DNA of 64,000 nucleotides from IMG/VR virus record IMGVR_UViG_3300028558_000022, positions 1 through 64,000 of that record. One strand, given 5' to 3'. The position numbers and the translations under genes were made by a program. This document shows, piece after piece, positions 43,226 through 51,197 of this stretch. Numbering within the stretch: the first letter of the stretch is position 1; each line of letters begins with the position of its first letter. The notes under the pieces are model-generated. The model ran no database searches and was not told where the DNA came from. It saw nothing but the letters and a program-made list of their open reading frames with translations. The stretch comes from a virus.

Positions 43226-45253
43226 ATGCCTAACGTATCAGATAGTTTCGCCGGAAGCCCGGCGTTCCAATTTATACAGAGTCAAGGATGGAACTGGAAG
43301 CCTTCAACCCCACCGAACATTGAATTAGAAACCTGCCCATATTGCGGCAAGACCGGCTACGGTCACTGTTACATGGAGATACACGGGACTTCTGACGAAC
43401 AGAAGAACCGGGACTCTCTTCACATCTGCCACAAATGCGGTAAGGGCGGTCGCCTCTTCGACCTAAAGAAACATCTGAACATCTCGATCCCCGACGTTGA
43501 GTCTCGTAAGGACTGGTCAGGGGGAGCAAAGAAAACAGAAGACCTACCAGACATCGACGCCTGTCATCAGGCATTGCTAGAAGACGCTGAGGCGATGGAC
43601 TACCTCATGAACGGACGCGGCTTCTCGCGAGAGGTCATTGAAAAGCAGAAGGTCGGTCTCGTTCAGGAACGATACTTCCGCAACATTGGAAAAGCGCGTG
43701 CAATCGTTTATCCCTATCTCGTTAATGGCAATTGCGTGTTTGTACATTACCGCACGTTGCCTACTATGCCTCTGGCAGATAACAAGGTGCCTAAGGGGTT
43801 CAGCTCTCCGACCGGCTGGGATGCTCCGCTGTATAACGGCGAGATTCTTCGCGATGGCCTCAAAGAGGTCTTTATGGTTGAGGGCGAAGCGAATTGCATC
43901 GCGGCGATGGACAAGGGTGTCTCGAACATCTGCGGCGTCCCCGGCGCCAACTTCAAAAAGGCGGAGTGGATCGGGACGCTGGACAAGCTCGACGGACTTG
44001 AGAAGATTTACATCTGCTACGACAAGGATAAGGTCGGGCAGCAAGCGGCACAGAACTTAGCGGTTCGCATCGGTATTGAGCGTTGCTGGAAGATCACACT
44101 CCCAGACTTCGACGTTACGACTGACGAAGGCGAGAAGCGCAAGGGCAAGGACTTAAACGAGTGGTTCGCGGTCGGCGGCGGTACAGCCGAAGCGTTCGAG
44201 AAGCTCAAGGAAGATGCCATCCTGTTCGATGTGGAAGGTGTCGCCAGCTCGAAAGACGCGATACAAGAGTTTGAGGATGAGCTTAACGGTAAGGTTGGAC
44301 TCGAACCGTCGTACAAGACGCAATGGCCCGGCCTGAACAAGCTCGTGGGATTCGATCCCGGCGATGTAATTGACATCATCGCTCCTGAGAAGGTCGGCAA
44401 GACAACATTCGCACTCAACCTGATCGAACACATGGTTGATACATACGGGGAAGATGGCATCATCATCTGCCTCGAAATGACAAGGGCAAAGCTCGCGCGT
44501 AAGTGGATTTCACACAAGGCGGGAATTGCCGATGACATTCCAACAACGCCGGAAGAGGCGGTAACACTCAAGTCGAAGTTCTTAGCGGCAATCCCAGTAG
44601 TCCGGGACATGGCCGCAAACAGGCAAGGTGATCTCTACTTCTGCCTACCGAAGTACAAAACAACTGAAGACATCTACAACCTCATTCGGCAGTGTATCCG
44701 CCGCTATGGAGTCAAGTGGATTGTGCTCGACAACCTTCAACGACTTGCCGATACGACATCGGACAGCGGGAAGGGCCGGACAACGCACCTTTCGGAGATC
44801 AGCAAAGTAACTTCGCAGATCGCCAAGGAATACAACATCCAAATGGTTCGCATCTTGCAGCCTCACCGTGTAGCTCAGGGCAAGGTTGCGACGAGCGACA
44901 ACACAGACGGTTCGTCTCAGATCGCAAAAGACTGTGACTGCAACATTGCTCTTCACAGAGAGAAGATCGCCGAGACCGATTCGTCCAAGGTGGACATGAC
45001 GATGGGGACCGATCAGGCCCAGTCGTTCAAAAACGAAACGCTGGTACTGGTAGGACTCTCGCGATTCTCTGGCGGCGGTAGTACGTGGCTCATGTGTGAC
45101 GGCGCCCGGAGTACGTTTAGCAACTTCGGCCCGGAAAGCATCGCAGCGGTACAAGCCGAGCTGAACAAGGACAAAGGGATTATGGGAACGCTGCAATCAG
45201 CCGTTACCCCACCCAACGCAGAGGAACCACCGGTCGGGGAGATCAGCATCTAA
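43226..45253 (+). CDS. T7 gp4-like primase-helicase
   Basis: 675 residues. N-terminal zinc-binding part (CPYCGKTGYGHC...HICHKCGKGG), primase TOPRIM core (EVFMVEGEANCIAAM, YICYDKDKVGQQAA), and a RecA/DnaB helicase domain with IIAPEKVGKTTFALNLI (Walker A near 388) and a DNLQ Walker B. One polypeptide for priming and unwinding. It ends EEPPVGEISI, matching the SSB-like protein tail TGEITI. Works with the family A polymerase and clamp. Confidence 0.93.
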   Translation: MPNVSDSFAGSPAFQFIQSQGWNWKPSTPPNIELETCPYCGKTGYGHCYMEIHGTSDEQKNRDSLHICHKCGKGGRLFDLKKHLNISIPDVESRKDWSGGAKKTEDLPDIDACHQALLEDAEAMDYLMNGRGFSREVIEKQKVGLVQERYFRNIGKARAIVYPYLVNGNCVFVHYRTLPTMPLADNKVPKGFSSPTGWDAPLYNGEILRDGLKEVFMVEGEANCIAAMDKGVSNICGVPGANFKKAEWIGTLDKLDGLEKIYICYDKDKVGQQAAQNLAVRIGIERCWKITLPDFDVTTDEGEKRKGKDLNEWFAVGGGTAEAFEKLKEDAILFDVEGVASSKDAIQEFEDELNGKVGLEPSYKTQWPGLNKLVGFDPGDVIDIIAPEKVGKTTFALNLIEHMVDTYGEDGIIICLEMTRAKLARKWISHKAGIADDIPTTPEEAVTLKSKFLAAIPVVRDMAANRQGDLYFCLPKYKTTEDIYNLIRQCIRRYGVKWIVLDNLQRLADTTSDSGKGRTTHLSEISKVTSQIAKEYNIQMVRILQPHRVAQGKVATSDNTDGSSQIAKDCDCNIALHREKIAETDSSKVDMTMGTDQAQSFKNETLVLVGLSRFSGGGSTWLMCDGARSTFSNFGPESIAAVQAELNKDKGIMGTLQSAVTPPNAEEPPVGEISI

Positions 45254-45254
45254 A

Positions 45255-45746
45255 ATGCGGCGGTTGACATTGAGCAGGATCGTTTCCCGGATGAAGAACT
45301 ACAGACCGGGAACGGTAGAAGAGATTGTCCGGGACTGTGATCTTCCGGTGAAGTTTATAGGATCAGGCGTGTTCCGGGAAGTGTACAAGATCATCGGTGC
45401 GCCCTACGTTGTGAAGATTCCCTATGAGGGAAGCGAAGGGCACGCCGCAACCGAGTACAGGGCATGGAAGCGAATCAAGACGAAAGAACGCTTCAATGAT
45501 ATTCGGAAGTACCTACCGGAGATCATCCTGTATCAGCGTTCAACCGGGCTTGTGCTGATGCCGTACTACCGGCCAATCTCAGCACGGCGTTACAACCGGG
45601 AAATGGAAGACGTTGACGCGTTTCTCGAAAAGACGTTCGGGATGGGAAGCGCCGACGTGGGGTCTGACAAGTGGGATAACTGGGGACTGGACGAAACCGG
45701 TCAGCTCAAGCTCATCGACCTCGGATGTATTGAAAACGAAAGCTAG
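45255..45746 (+). CDS. small protein-kinase-fold protein
   Basis: 163 residues. FIGSGVFREVYKIIGAPYVVKIPY is a kinase glycine-rich loop and Lys strand. GLVLMPYYRPI looks like the hinge. WDNWGLDETGQLKLIDLG carries the Asn and the DLG in place of DFG, but no HRD catalytic loop is seen, so it may be a pseudokinase or a small-molecule kinase. Begins one base after the primase-helicase stop. Confidence 0.7.
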   Translation: MRRLTLSRIVSRMKNYRPGTVEEIVRDCDLPVKFIGSGVFREVYKIIGAPYVVKIPYEGSEGHAATEYRAWKRIKTKERFNDIRKYLPEIILYQRSTGLVLMPYYRPISARRYNREMEDVDAFLEKTFGMGSADVGSDKWDNWGLDETGQLKLIDLGCIENES

Positions 45747-45748
45747 TG

Positions 45749-46174
45749 ATGCCGTCAAAGCCACTCAGCCCGAAGGATCGGGCGGCGGACAAGAGGCTGA
45801 AGTCAAACTATTCGGGATTCGGTCTTCAGCACTTCGCAACTGTATTGAAGTTCCAAAAGGGCGTCTGTGCGATATGCAGACAGGCGCCGGTCGCCGGTAA
45901 AGCTAGATTCTCCGTCGATCACAGGCACAGTGACGGATTGCTTCGCGGTCTCTTGTGCTGGAAGTGCAACAGGGCGATAGGCGCCTTTCAACGGTTTCAC
46001 CCTGACGCGGTTGAGCTATTCCGGGCCGCGTATGAGTACCTCAAGAACCCGCCAATTACAGCCGTATTCGGTACGGAGTGGCGAACAGCTCCCGGCAAGG
46101 TCGGGACAAAGAAGCGAGCGAAGCTCTTGAAACAGATGGAAGCAAATCCAAATAAGGGGATAAATGCAGCGTGA
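45749..46174 (+). CDS. recombination endonuclease VII-type nuclease
   Basis: 141 residues. GVCAICRQAP...FSVDHRHSDGLLRGLLCWKCNRAIGAF is the endonuclease VII pattern (zinc Cys pairs plus the DHxH and N catalytic set). It would cut branched phage DNA before packaging. Confidence 0.9.
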   Translation: MPSKPLSPKDRAADKRLKSNYSGFGLQHFATVLKFQKGVCAICRQAPVAGKARFSVDHRHSDGLLRGLLCWKCNRAIGAFQRFHPDAVELFRAAYEYLKNPPITAVFGTEWRTAPGKVGTKKRAKLLKQMEANPNKGINAA

Positions 46175-46820
46175 GAGAAGCGTAAACAAGTCGGCGAAGC
46201 GCGGAAGCGTAGCAGCAAATAGGCGTGCGTTCGTCGATATCTTCGGCGACCCTACCGCCCTACCAGAGGCCATACCGGGCCATTACCAGAACTTCAAAGG
46301 TCGCGGCCCTGTCGCGGCAATGAAGAACAACTTTGGAGAGGGTAAGGCCACAAGGAACCCAGCAAGTCCAAACATCATCGACTTCTTTTGTGATGTGGAT
46401 CGCGTCGTCGGTAAAACCCTGACGCAAGATGAGCAAGACAAGCTCCTGTCCCGCTACATATACGAAGACGACGATCACGGACTTTCTCAGGCAGAGCAAA
46501 ACGATATCGAGCAGAGACTTGGCAAAGCGTTCCGGGAAGCCGGAATCAGTCCTGTGACTCGGTACTTCACTGCCATTCGAGGAGTCTTCGCAATGACCGA
46601 GAACCTAAGCACCATCGACCAAGTACAACCCGTAGCGGTTGATAACGACATCATCGTAGATGTTACCCGACAGATGAAAGAGGAGATCGGAACCGACACG
46701 CTCTCCAAAGACGACGAGTTCATGCTTCGTCAGAAGTACGGACTCTCGGCGCCCCAGCTCACGTTGTCGGAACAGAATCTCATTCGCAGGGAGGAACGCA
46801 ATGCAGCCCGCAACCGCTAA
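46164..46820 (+). CDS. hypothetical protein
   Basis: 218 residues behind AAGGGGATAA. Basic N-terminus (QRERSVNKSAKRGSVAANRRAF), then helical segments rich in Asp/Glu/Gln (LTQDEQDKLLSRYIYEDDDHGLSQAEQNDIEQ). No family recognised. Overlaps both neighbours. Confidence 0.75.
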   Translation: MQRERSVNKSAKRGSVAANRRAFVDIFGDPTALPEAIPGHYQNFKGRGPVAAMKNNFGEGKATRNPASPNIIDFFCDVDRVVGKTLTQDEQDKLLSRYIYEDDDHGLSQAEQNDIEQRLGKAFREAGISPVTRYFTAIRGVFAMTENLSTIDQVQPVAVDNDIIVDVTRQMKEEIGTDTLSKDDEFMLRQKYGLSAPQLTLSEQNLIRREERNAARNR

Positions 46821-47325
46821 CGATACTCCCGTCACGCTGAGCACTACTGCCGAAGGTACGCCGAGCATTGCAGTAGAAATGCCGGTCGATCCCATGTCGC
46901 TGAACTACCGACGCGAGCAACGTATCCGTAAGGTTCCGTTCCGGTCGGCAGAAAAAGGCCCGATCCGGTACCAACGGTTGCCGGTCTGCCATCACAAGTT
47001 TGTGCCCGGCGCCGAGCCGCGTCACCGTAACTGCGAATCGTGTTGGTTCGCGTTCTTCCAGATTCACGGCGAGATCGTACAGGCCGCCGATGAGGTTCAC
47101 AGCAAGTACGGAATCTCTGGCCTTGCTCAGCTCAGAGGCCCGAAGTTCGCACAGAACTTTACGAAGTTCATGGCAACCGTAGCCGTCTGGAAGAAGGCAA
47201 TGGAAGAGGCAAAGGAAAAGAATGACACAACCCAAGAATCCGCTGGCGATGCTGGCGGAAGCGGCGGGGATGCCGCAGTCGAACCCCAAAGCGGAGAACT
47301 CTCCGGCCCCGAAGCCGTCCAGTAA
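46801..47325 (+). CDS. hypothetical protein with a Cys/His cluster
   Basis: 174 residues. CHHKFVPGAEPRHRNCESCWFAFFQIHGE suggests one zinc site. The end is disordered (GDAGGSGGDAAVEPQSGE) and overlaps the recA gene by 104 bp in another frame. Confidence 0.7.
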   Translation: MQPATANDTPVTLSTTAEGTPSIAVEMPVDPMSLNYRREQRIRKVPFRSAEKGPIRYQRLPVCHHKFVPGAEPRHRNCESCWFAFFQIHGEIVQAADEVHSKYGISGLAQLRGPKFAQNFTKFMATVAVWKKAMEEAKEKNDTTQESAGDAGGSGGDAAVEPQSGELSGPEAVQ

Positions 47326-48346
47326 GGACGACAAGCTCAAGGCGCTTGAGGCTGTAGCCAAAAAGCTGAACGCACAGTTCAGCACTACGAACAGTCTCAT
47401 TCGCCTTGGGAGCAAGGCCGCAGCGGTCGTACCGCACATCTCTACCGATATCCCATCACTCGACAACGAAGTGCTGGGAGTTGGTGGAATCCCGAAGGGC
47501 CGAATCATTGAGATATACGGCCCGGAGTCAGCCGGTAAAACGACGGTCACACTTGAGATCATCGCGGCTGAACAACGACACGGCGAACTATGCGCGTTCG
47601 TTGACGCGGAACACGCTCTCGACCCCAGCTATGCAAAGAAGCTCGGGGTAAACACCGATGAGTTGCTTGTATCCCAGCCGGACTCCGGCGAACAGGCACT
47701 CGAAACCACGATTGCCCTTGTCGAGTCCAGAGCTGTGTCGATTGTCGTTGTGGACTCGGTAGCAGCTCTCGTACCTCAGGCCGAACTCGACGGCGAGATG
47801 GGCGATCAGCACATGGGCCTACAGGCTCGCTTGATGTCTCAGGCGATGCGAAAGCTCCGTGGCATTTGCTCGATCAACGGCGTGACGGTGATCTTCATTA
47901 ACCAGATACGCGAGAAGATCGGCGTCATGTTCGGCAGCCCGGAGACAACAACGGGCGGACGTGCTCTCAAGTTCTACTCAAGCGTTCGTTTGGACGTTCG
48001 TCGCATCGGCGGAGACGCCGGGAAGATCAAGAGCGGAGACGTGCTGGTCGGTCACAAGATGAAGATCAAGGCCGTCAAGAACAAGGTTGCTGCCCCATTC
48101 CGTGAGACGGAAGTTGACGTTATCTACGGTAAGGGCATTGACCGGTTCGCGGATATGATCCGGTACGCGGCTGACGTGGGAGCGATCCAGAAGAGCGGAT
48201 CATGGTTGAGCTTCAACGGGGAAAAGCTGGGACAGGGTGCGGACAACGCTATCGCTGTTCTGCGGTCATTGCCGGAGCTTGTCGAGAAGATCAGGGCCGA
48301 AGTTGCAAAGGCAGTACAGGCCCAGCGAGAGGCGGACGCTCAGTGA
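47222..48346 (+). CDS. recA: RecA recombinase
   Basis: 374 residues. GPESAGKTTVTLEIIAA (Walker A near 100), FVDAEHALDP, VVVDSVAALVPQAELDGEMGD (Walker B), GLQARLMSQAMRKL (L1) and GVMFGSPETTTGGRALKFYSSVRLDVRR (L2) are all intact, close to chromosomal RecA rather than UvsX. It would act with the exonuclease, SSB-like protein and helicase in recombination-dependent replication. The N-terminus is longer and charged, and overlaps the upstream gene. Confidence 0.96.
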   Translation: MTQPKNPLAMLAEAAGMPQSNPKAENSPAPKPSSKDDKLKALEAVAKKLNAQFSTTNSLIRLGSKAAAVVPHISTDIPSLDNEVLGVGGIPKGRIIEIYGPESAGKTTVTLEIIAAEQRHGELCAFVDAEHALDPSYAKKLGVNTDELLVSQPDSGEQALETTIALVESRAVSIVVVDSVAALVPQAELDGEMGDQHMGLQARLMSQAMRKLRGICSINGVTVIFINQIREKIGVMFGSPETTTGGRALKFYSSVRLDVRRIGGDAGKIKSGDVLVGHKMKIKAVKNKVAAPFRETEVDVIYGKGIDRFADMIRYAADVGAIQKSGSWLSFNGEKLGQGADNAIAVLRSLPELVEKIRAEVAKAVQAQREADAQ

Positions 48347-48528
48347 GACATCGCGTGATCCGTAATCGCTGTAAATGCAAACAGTGTGGCGACGTAATCG
48401 AGTCAAAGGGTAGCCATGACTTCGTTCAATGCTCATGTGGAGCCATCTTCACGGACGGCGGAACCGATTACGTCCGCCGTGGCGGAGTCCTTGGAGCGAT
48501 TGAGGACATGAGTGAGTTTGAGGACTAA
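48343..48528 (+). CDS. 61-residue zinc-ribbon protein (DUF7695-like)
   Basis: GTG 48343 overlaps the recA stop (GTGA). RCKCKQCGDVIESKGSHDFVQCSCGAIFTDGGTDYVRRGG has two CxC/CxxC pairs and the GGTDY(V/L)RR end typical of a common phage and Bacillus ribbon. Function unknown. Confidence 0.78.
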   Translation: MRHRVIRNRCKCKQCGDVIESKGSHDFVQCSCGAIFTDGGTDYVRRGGVLGAIEDMSEFED

Positions 48529-48531
48529 GCT

Positions 48532-49473
48532 ATGCCCGGATTCAAAGCAAAGACCATCAAGTCCGTGATCTCGAAGAAGATCAACAAATGGCTTGACACA
48601 ATCGAAGACGCGGACCTTCGTAAACAGGTTGAGAAAAACGTGATCGTCACTGGAGGCTGCATCGTCTCGATGCTTCTCGGCGAACCGGTCAACGACTTCG
48701 ACGTTTACTTCCGCGATCATGACACAACCGTTGCCGTGGCGAAATACTACGTCAGCCGGTTCAAGCACAAGACCACTGTTGACTTCAAACTCGTCGTCAC
48801 GGACATTGACGGTCGCGTAAGGGTCCGGGCGCAGTCTGCCGGTGTTGCAAGCGAAGAGACGCCGACCGGAGAGTACAAATACTTCGAGAGCCAACCGGAA
48901 GAGGAGTCTGCGGACTACATCTCGAAGGTGATGGACAACCCTCAAGAGATCGAGGACACGCACGAAGACACTCAGATCGAGGTCGCGAAGAACCCAGAAG
49001 AGGGTAAGTACCGCCCGGTGTTCCTGAGTAGCAACGCGATCACGCTGAGCGACAAGATTCAAATCGTGCTCCGCTTCTACGGCGAGCCGGATGCGATCCA
49101 CGAAAACTACGACTTCGTACACTGTACGTCGTACTGGCAGAGTTGGGATGGCGGCAAGCTCGTACTTCGCCAAGAGGCGTTAGAGAGCTGCCTGTCAAAG
49201 GAACTGAAGTACGTCGGCAGCAAGTACCCGGTGTGCTCGATTGTCCGGCTTCGCAAGTTCATCAATCGCGGCTGGCGCATCAACGCCGGTCAGATTCTCA
49301 AGATGTGTATGCAGATCAGTGAACTCGATCTCACGAATGTGGAAGTTCTTGAGGATCAGCTAACAGGCGTTGACACAGCGTACTTCCTTGAGGTCATCGC
49401 CAAGCTGAAAGAAAAAGACCCGGAGAAGGTCAACACGGGTTATCTGGTCGAAATTATTGATCGAATGTTCTGA
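48532..49473 (+). CDS. nucleotidyltransferase-fold phage protein
   Basis: 313 residues. VTGGCIVSMLLGEPVNDFDVYFRDHD has the GG...DxDVYF motif of polymerase-beta-type nucleotidyltransferases. SSNAITLSDKIQIVLRFYGEPDAIHENYDFVHC is the conserved downstream segment of a widespread phage family. May transfer nucleotides to RNA or protein; substrate not known. Confidence 0.8.
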   Translation: MPGFKAKTIKSVISKKINKWLDTIEDADLRKQVEKNVIVTGGCIVSMLLGEPVNDFDVYFRDHDTTVAVAKYYVSRFKHKTTVDFKLVVTDIDGRVRVRAQSAGVASEETPTGEYKYFESQPEEESADYISKVMDNPQEIEDTHEDTQIEVAKNPEEGKYRPVFLSSNAITLSDKIQIVLRFYGEPDAIHENYDFVHCTSYWQSWDGGKLVLRQEALESCLSKELKYVGSKYPVCSIVRLRKFINRGWRINAGQILKMCMQISELDLTNVEVLEDQLTGVDTAYFLEVIAKLKEKDPEKVNTGYLVEIIDRMF

Positions 49474-49480
49474 GGTAAAT

Positions 49481-50020
49481 ATGGGGATTATCGAACGTAT
49501 TCTGTGCAAGCTGTTTCCGTACACGGACATCATGCGGGACGACACGAACGACATTTATCTTCGTCGTTGGTTCATCTATCCGAGACACAAAGAGTTCAAG
49601 AAACTCGAACCTCGAATCTATCTCCACAAGTTCTACCGTGGCGATGAAGACCCGCACTTGCATGACCATCCTTGGCCGTTTACTAGTCTCATCCTCACTC
49701 AGGGCTACTGGGAAGAGACGTTCGACGAGGACGGCGAGAAGGGTACGGGCGAATTTCCCTGCTACGTGACCGGCCCGGATGGGTCTCACCGAATGCAGCA
49801 ATTCTACAAACGATTCAGTATTCTCAGGCGCCCGGCGACGTGGAAGCATCGCGTCATTCTCGACAACAACAAGCCGGTCTGGACAATCGTCCGTACTGGC
49901 GTCAAGGAACGGAGCTGGGGATTCTGGGTCAACAATGCACTGTGCCCGTGGCGCAACTACAGTAAAGGCGTCTGCTGGTGCGAAAACGAAGGAAAGTCTA
50001 ACCCGGATGTGGAGGAATAG
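49481..50020 (+). CDS. cupin-like phage protein, paralog 2
   Basis: 179 residues from ATG 49481 (CTGAGGTAAAT). HLHDHPWPFTSLILTQGYWEE, the RMQQFYKRFSILRRPATWKHRV segment and VRTGVKERSWGFW correspond to the 42500 gene. It has an extra N-terminal domain and a Cys-containing end. Function unknown. Confidence 0.75.
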   Translation: MGIIERILCKLFPYTDIMRDDTNDIYLRRWFIYPRHKEFKKLEPRIYLHKFYRGDEDPHLHDHPWPFTSLILTQGYWEETFDEDGEKGTGEFPCYVTGPDGSHRMQQFYKRFSILRRPATWKHRVILDNNKPVWTIVRTGVKERSWGFWVNNALCPWRNYSKGVCWCENEGKSNPDVEE

Positions 50021-50022
50021 CG

Positions 50023-50370
50023 ATGGCTGAGCTGGTGACAAAGCAAAAGAGGAAGTTCGACAACCGTAACAATAAGGCCAACCCGAAGGGTAACAAACCC
50101 TTCAAGAAAAAGAAGGGTAAGAAGAAAGCCCTGCCCCGTCGTAAGCGTGGCGAACCGGCGTTCCTCTACTACTGCACCTGTCACGAGGACACGCGTGCCG
50201 TCAAGCTCCCGTGTGAGCGGAAGCCTGAAGATATGGCTGAGAACAAGTTCAGCGAGTCCACGCTCGGCACATGGCGCTGTGCCATCACGAACCGGAAGTG
50301 CAAGGTTCGTCGCGTCAAGAACGTGATCGAACAGGCCCCGGCTGCGATTGAAGAACAGGTAGCAGCGTGA
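50023..50370 (+). CDS. hypothetical basic protein with Cys cluster
   Basis: 115 residues behind GGAGGAATAGCG. Long basic N-terminus (KKKKGKKKALPRRKRG), then FLYYCTCHEDTRAVKLPCERK and RCAITNRKCKVRR, consistent with zinc and nucleic-acid binding. Confidence 0.72.
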   Translation: MAELVTKQKRKFDNRNNKANPKGNKPFKKKKGKKKALPRRKRGEPAFLYYCTCHEDTRAVKLPCERKPEDMAENKFSESTLGTWRCAITNRKCKVRRVKNVIEQAPAAIEEQVAA

Positions 50371-50510
50371 CGCTTAACCCAAAACTCTTGCCAGTCATCA
50401 TGATCGTCATTGATGTACTGGCAAGTCTGGTCTATTTGTACAACCGCGATTGGAGACACGGCTTGTATTGGCTCTTCGCGGCTGCTTTGACCGCCTGTGT
50501 CACTTACTAG
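50367..50510 (+). CDS. 47-residue membrane protein
   Basis: GTG overlaps the previous stop (GTGA). LLPVIMIVIDVLASLVYLY and GLYWLFAAALTACVTY are two membrane helices. The same NPxLLPxIxIxxDxxAxxVYL pattern recurs among phages of Gram-negative hosts; function unknown. Confidence 0.72.
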   Translation: MTLNPKLLPVIMIVIDVLASLVYLYNRDWRHGLYWLFAAALTACVTY

Positions 50511-50517
50511 AGGAAAC

Positions 50518-50868
50518 GTGGAAGTATTCACATTAAACGACTATCAGCGGGCAGCAATAGCCACCGCTGAGTACCCGGATCGCGGAAAGAACATGATCTA
50601 CCCTTCTCTAAAGCTCAACGGAGAAGCCGGTGAGATCGCAGAGAAGATCGGAAAGCATTGGCGCAATGAAGGGATCACTGACCCTAACAAATTGAACGCC
50701 GAACAGAAGCTCGAACTGGTCAAAGAGATGGGCGATGTGCTTTGGTATCTCGCGGCACTTGCCGATGAACTGAACGTCGATCTCAGCTATGTTGCTCGGA
50801 AGAACATCGAGAAGCTCCGGGACCGTAAGGCTCGCGGCGTCATCAAGTCTGAAGGCGACAACCGATAA
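50518..50868 (+). CDS. MazG-like nucleotide pyrophosphohydrolase
   Basis: 116 residues from GTG 50518 (TAGAGGAAAC). YPSLKLNGEAGEIAEKIGKHWRN and LVKEMGDVLWYLAALADELN are the ExxE and ExxD metal-binding helices of MazG. It would hydrolyse (d)NTPs or ppGpp-type signals during infection. Confidence 0.88.
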   Translation: MEVFTLNDYQRAAIATAEYPDRGKNMIYPSLKLNGEAGEIAEKIGKHWRNEGITDPNKLNAEQKLELVKEMGDVLWYLAALADELNVDLSYVARKNIEKLRDRKARGVIKSEGDNR

Positions 50869-50889
50869 GCTCTTGTCAATCATAAACTG

Positions 50890-50922
50890 ACCCTCTTATA
50901 CTTCTGGTATAGGAGGGTTTTT
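50890..50922 (+). terminator. Hairpin whose 3' arm is the next ribosome binding site
   Basis: ACCCTCTTATAC-TTCT-GGTATAGGAGGGT followed by TTTTTA. The 3' arm contains the AGGAGGG used by the gene starting at TTG 50927, so the same stem looks like both terminator and sequestered Shine-Dalgarno. Confidence 0.65.
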
Positions 50923-50926
50923 AGTT

Positions 50927-51148
50927 TTGCAGATAGAGAAATTCGTTCAAGAGCTTGACGCCGAAATCGAAAAGCTCACTCGCTTAAAGAGCCTTGCGCT
51001 GGAAGTCAACCCCACAAGTCCGAAAGTATCGCGTTCCCCTCGCGGTCCTTACAAAAAGAAAAAGCGCGTCATGTCCCCAGAAGCGCGAGCAAAAATCTCA
51101 AAAGCAGTTAAGGCAAGATGGGCCGGGTTGAAAAAAAAAGCCGCATAA
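50927..51148 (+). CDS. 73-residue basic protein
   Basis: TTG 50927 with AGGAGGG upstream. N-terminal coiled coil (IEKFVQELDAEIEKLTRLKSLALEV), then a basic tail (RGPYKKKKRVMSPEARAKISKAVKARWAGLKKKAA) resembling NUMOD/AT-hook-like DNA-binding repeats. Last gene of the rightward arm. Confidence 0.65.
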   Translation: MQIEKFVQELDAEIEKLTRLKSLALEVNPTSPKVSRSPRGPYKKKKRVMSPEARAKISKAVKARWAGLKKKAA

Positions 51149-51197
51149 ACGAAGAAAGACGGCCCACCCTCGAATGAAGGTGGGCCGATTCGTTTAT
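51145..51197. terminator. Bidirectional terminator between convergent arms
   Basis: CATAAACGAA...TTCGTTTATG pairs around the inner stem CGGCCCACC/GGTGGGCCG, a long interrupted hairpin between the converging 50927 and ribonucleotide reductase genes. Confidence 0.75.
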
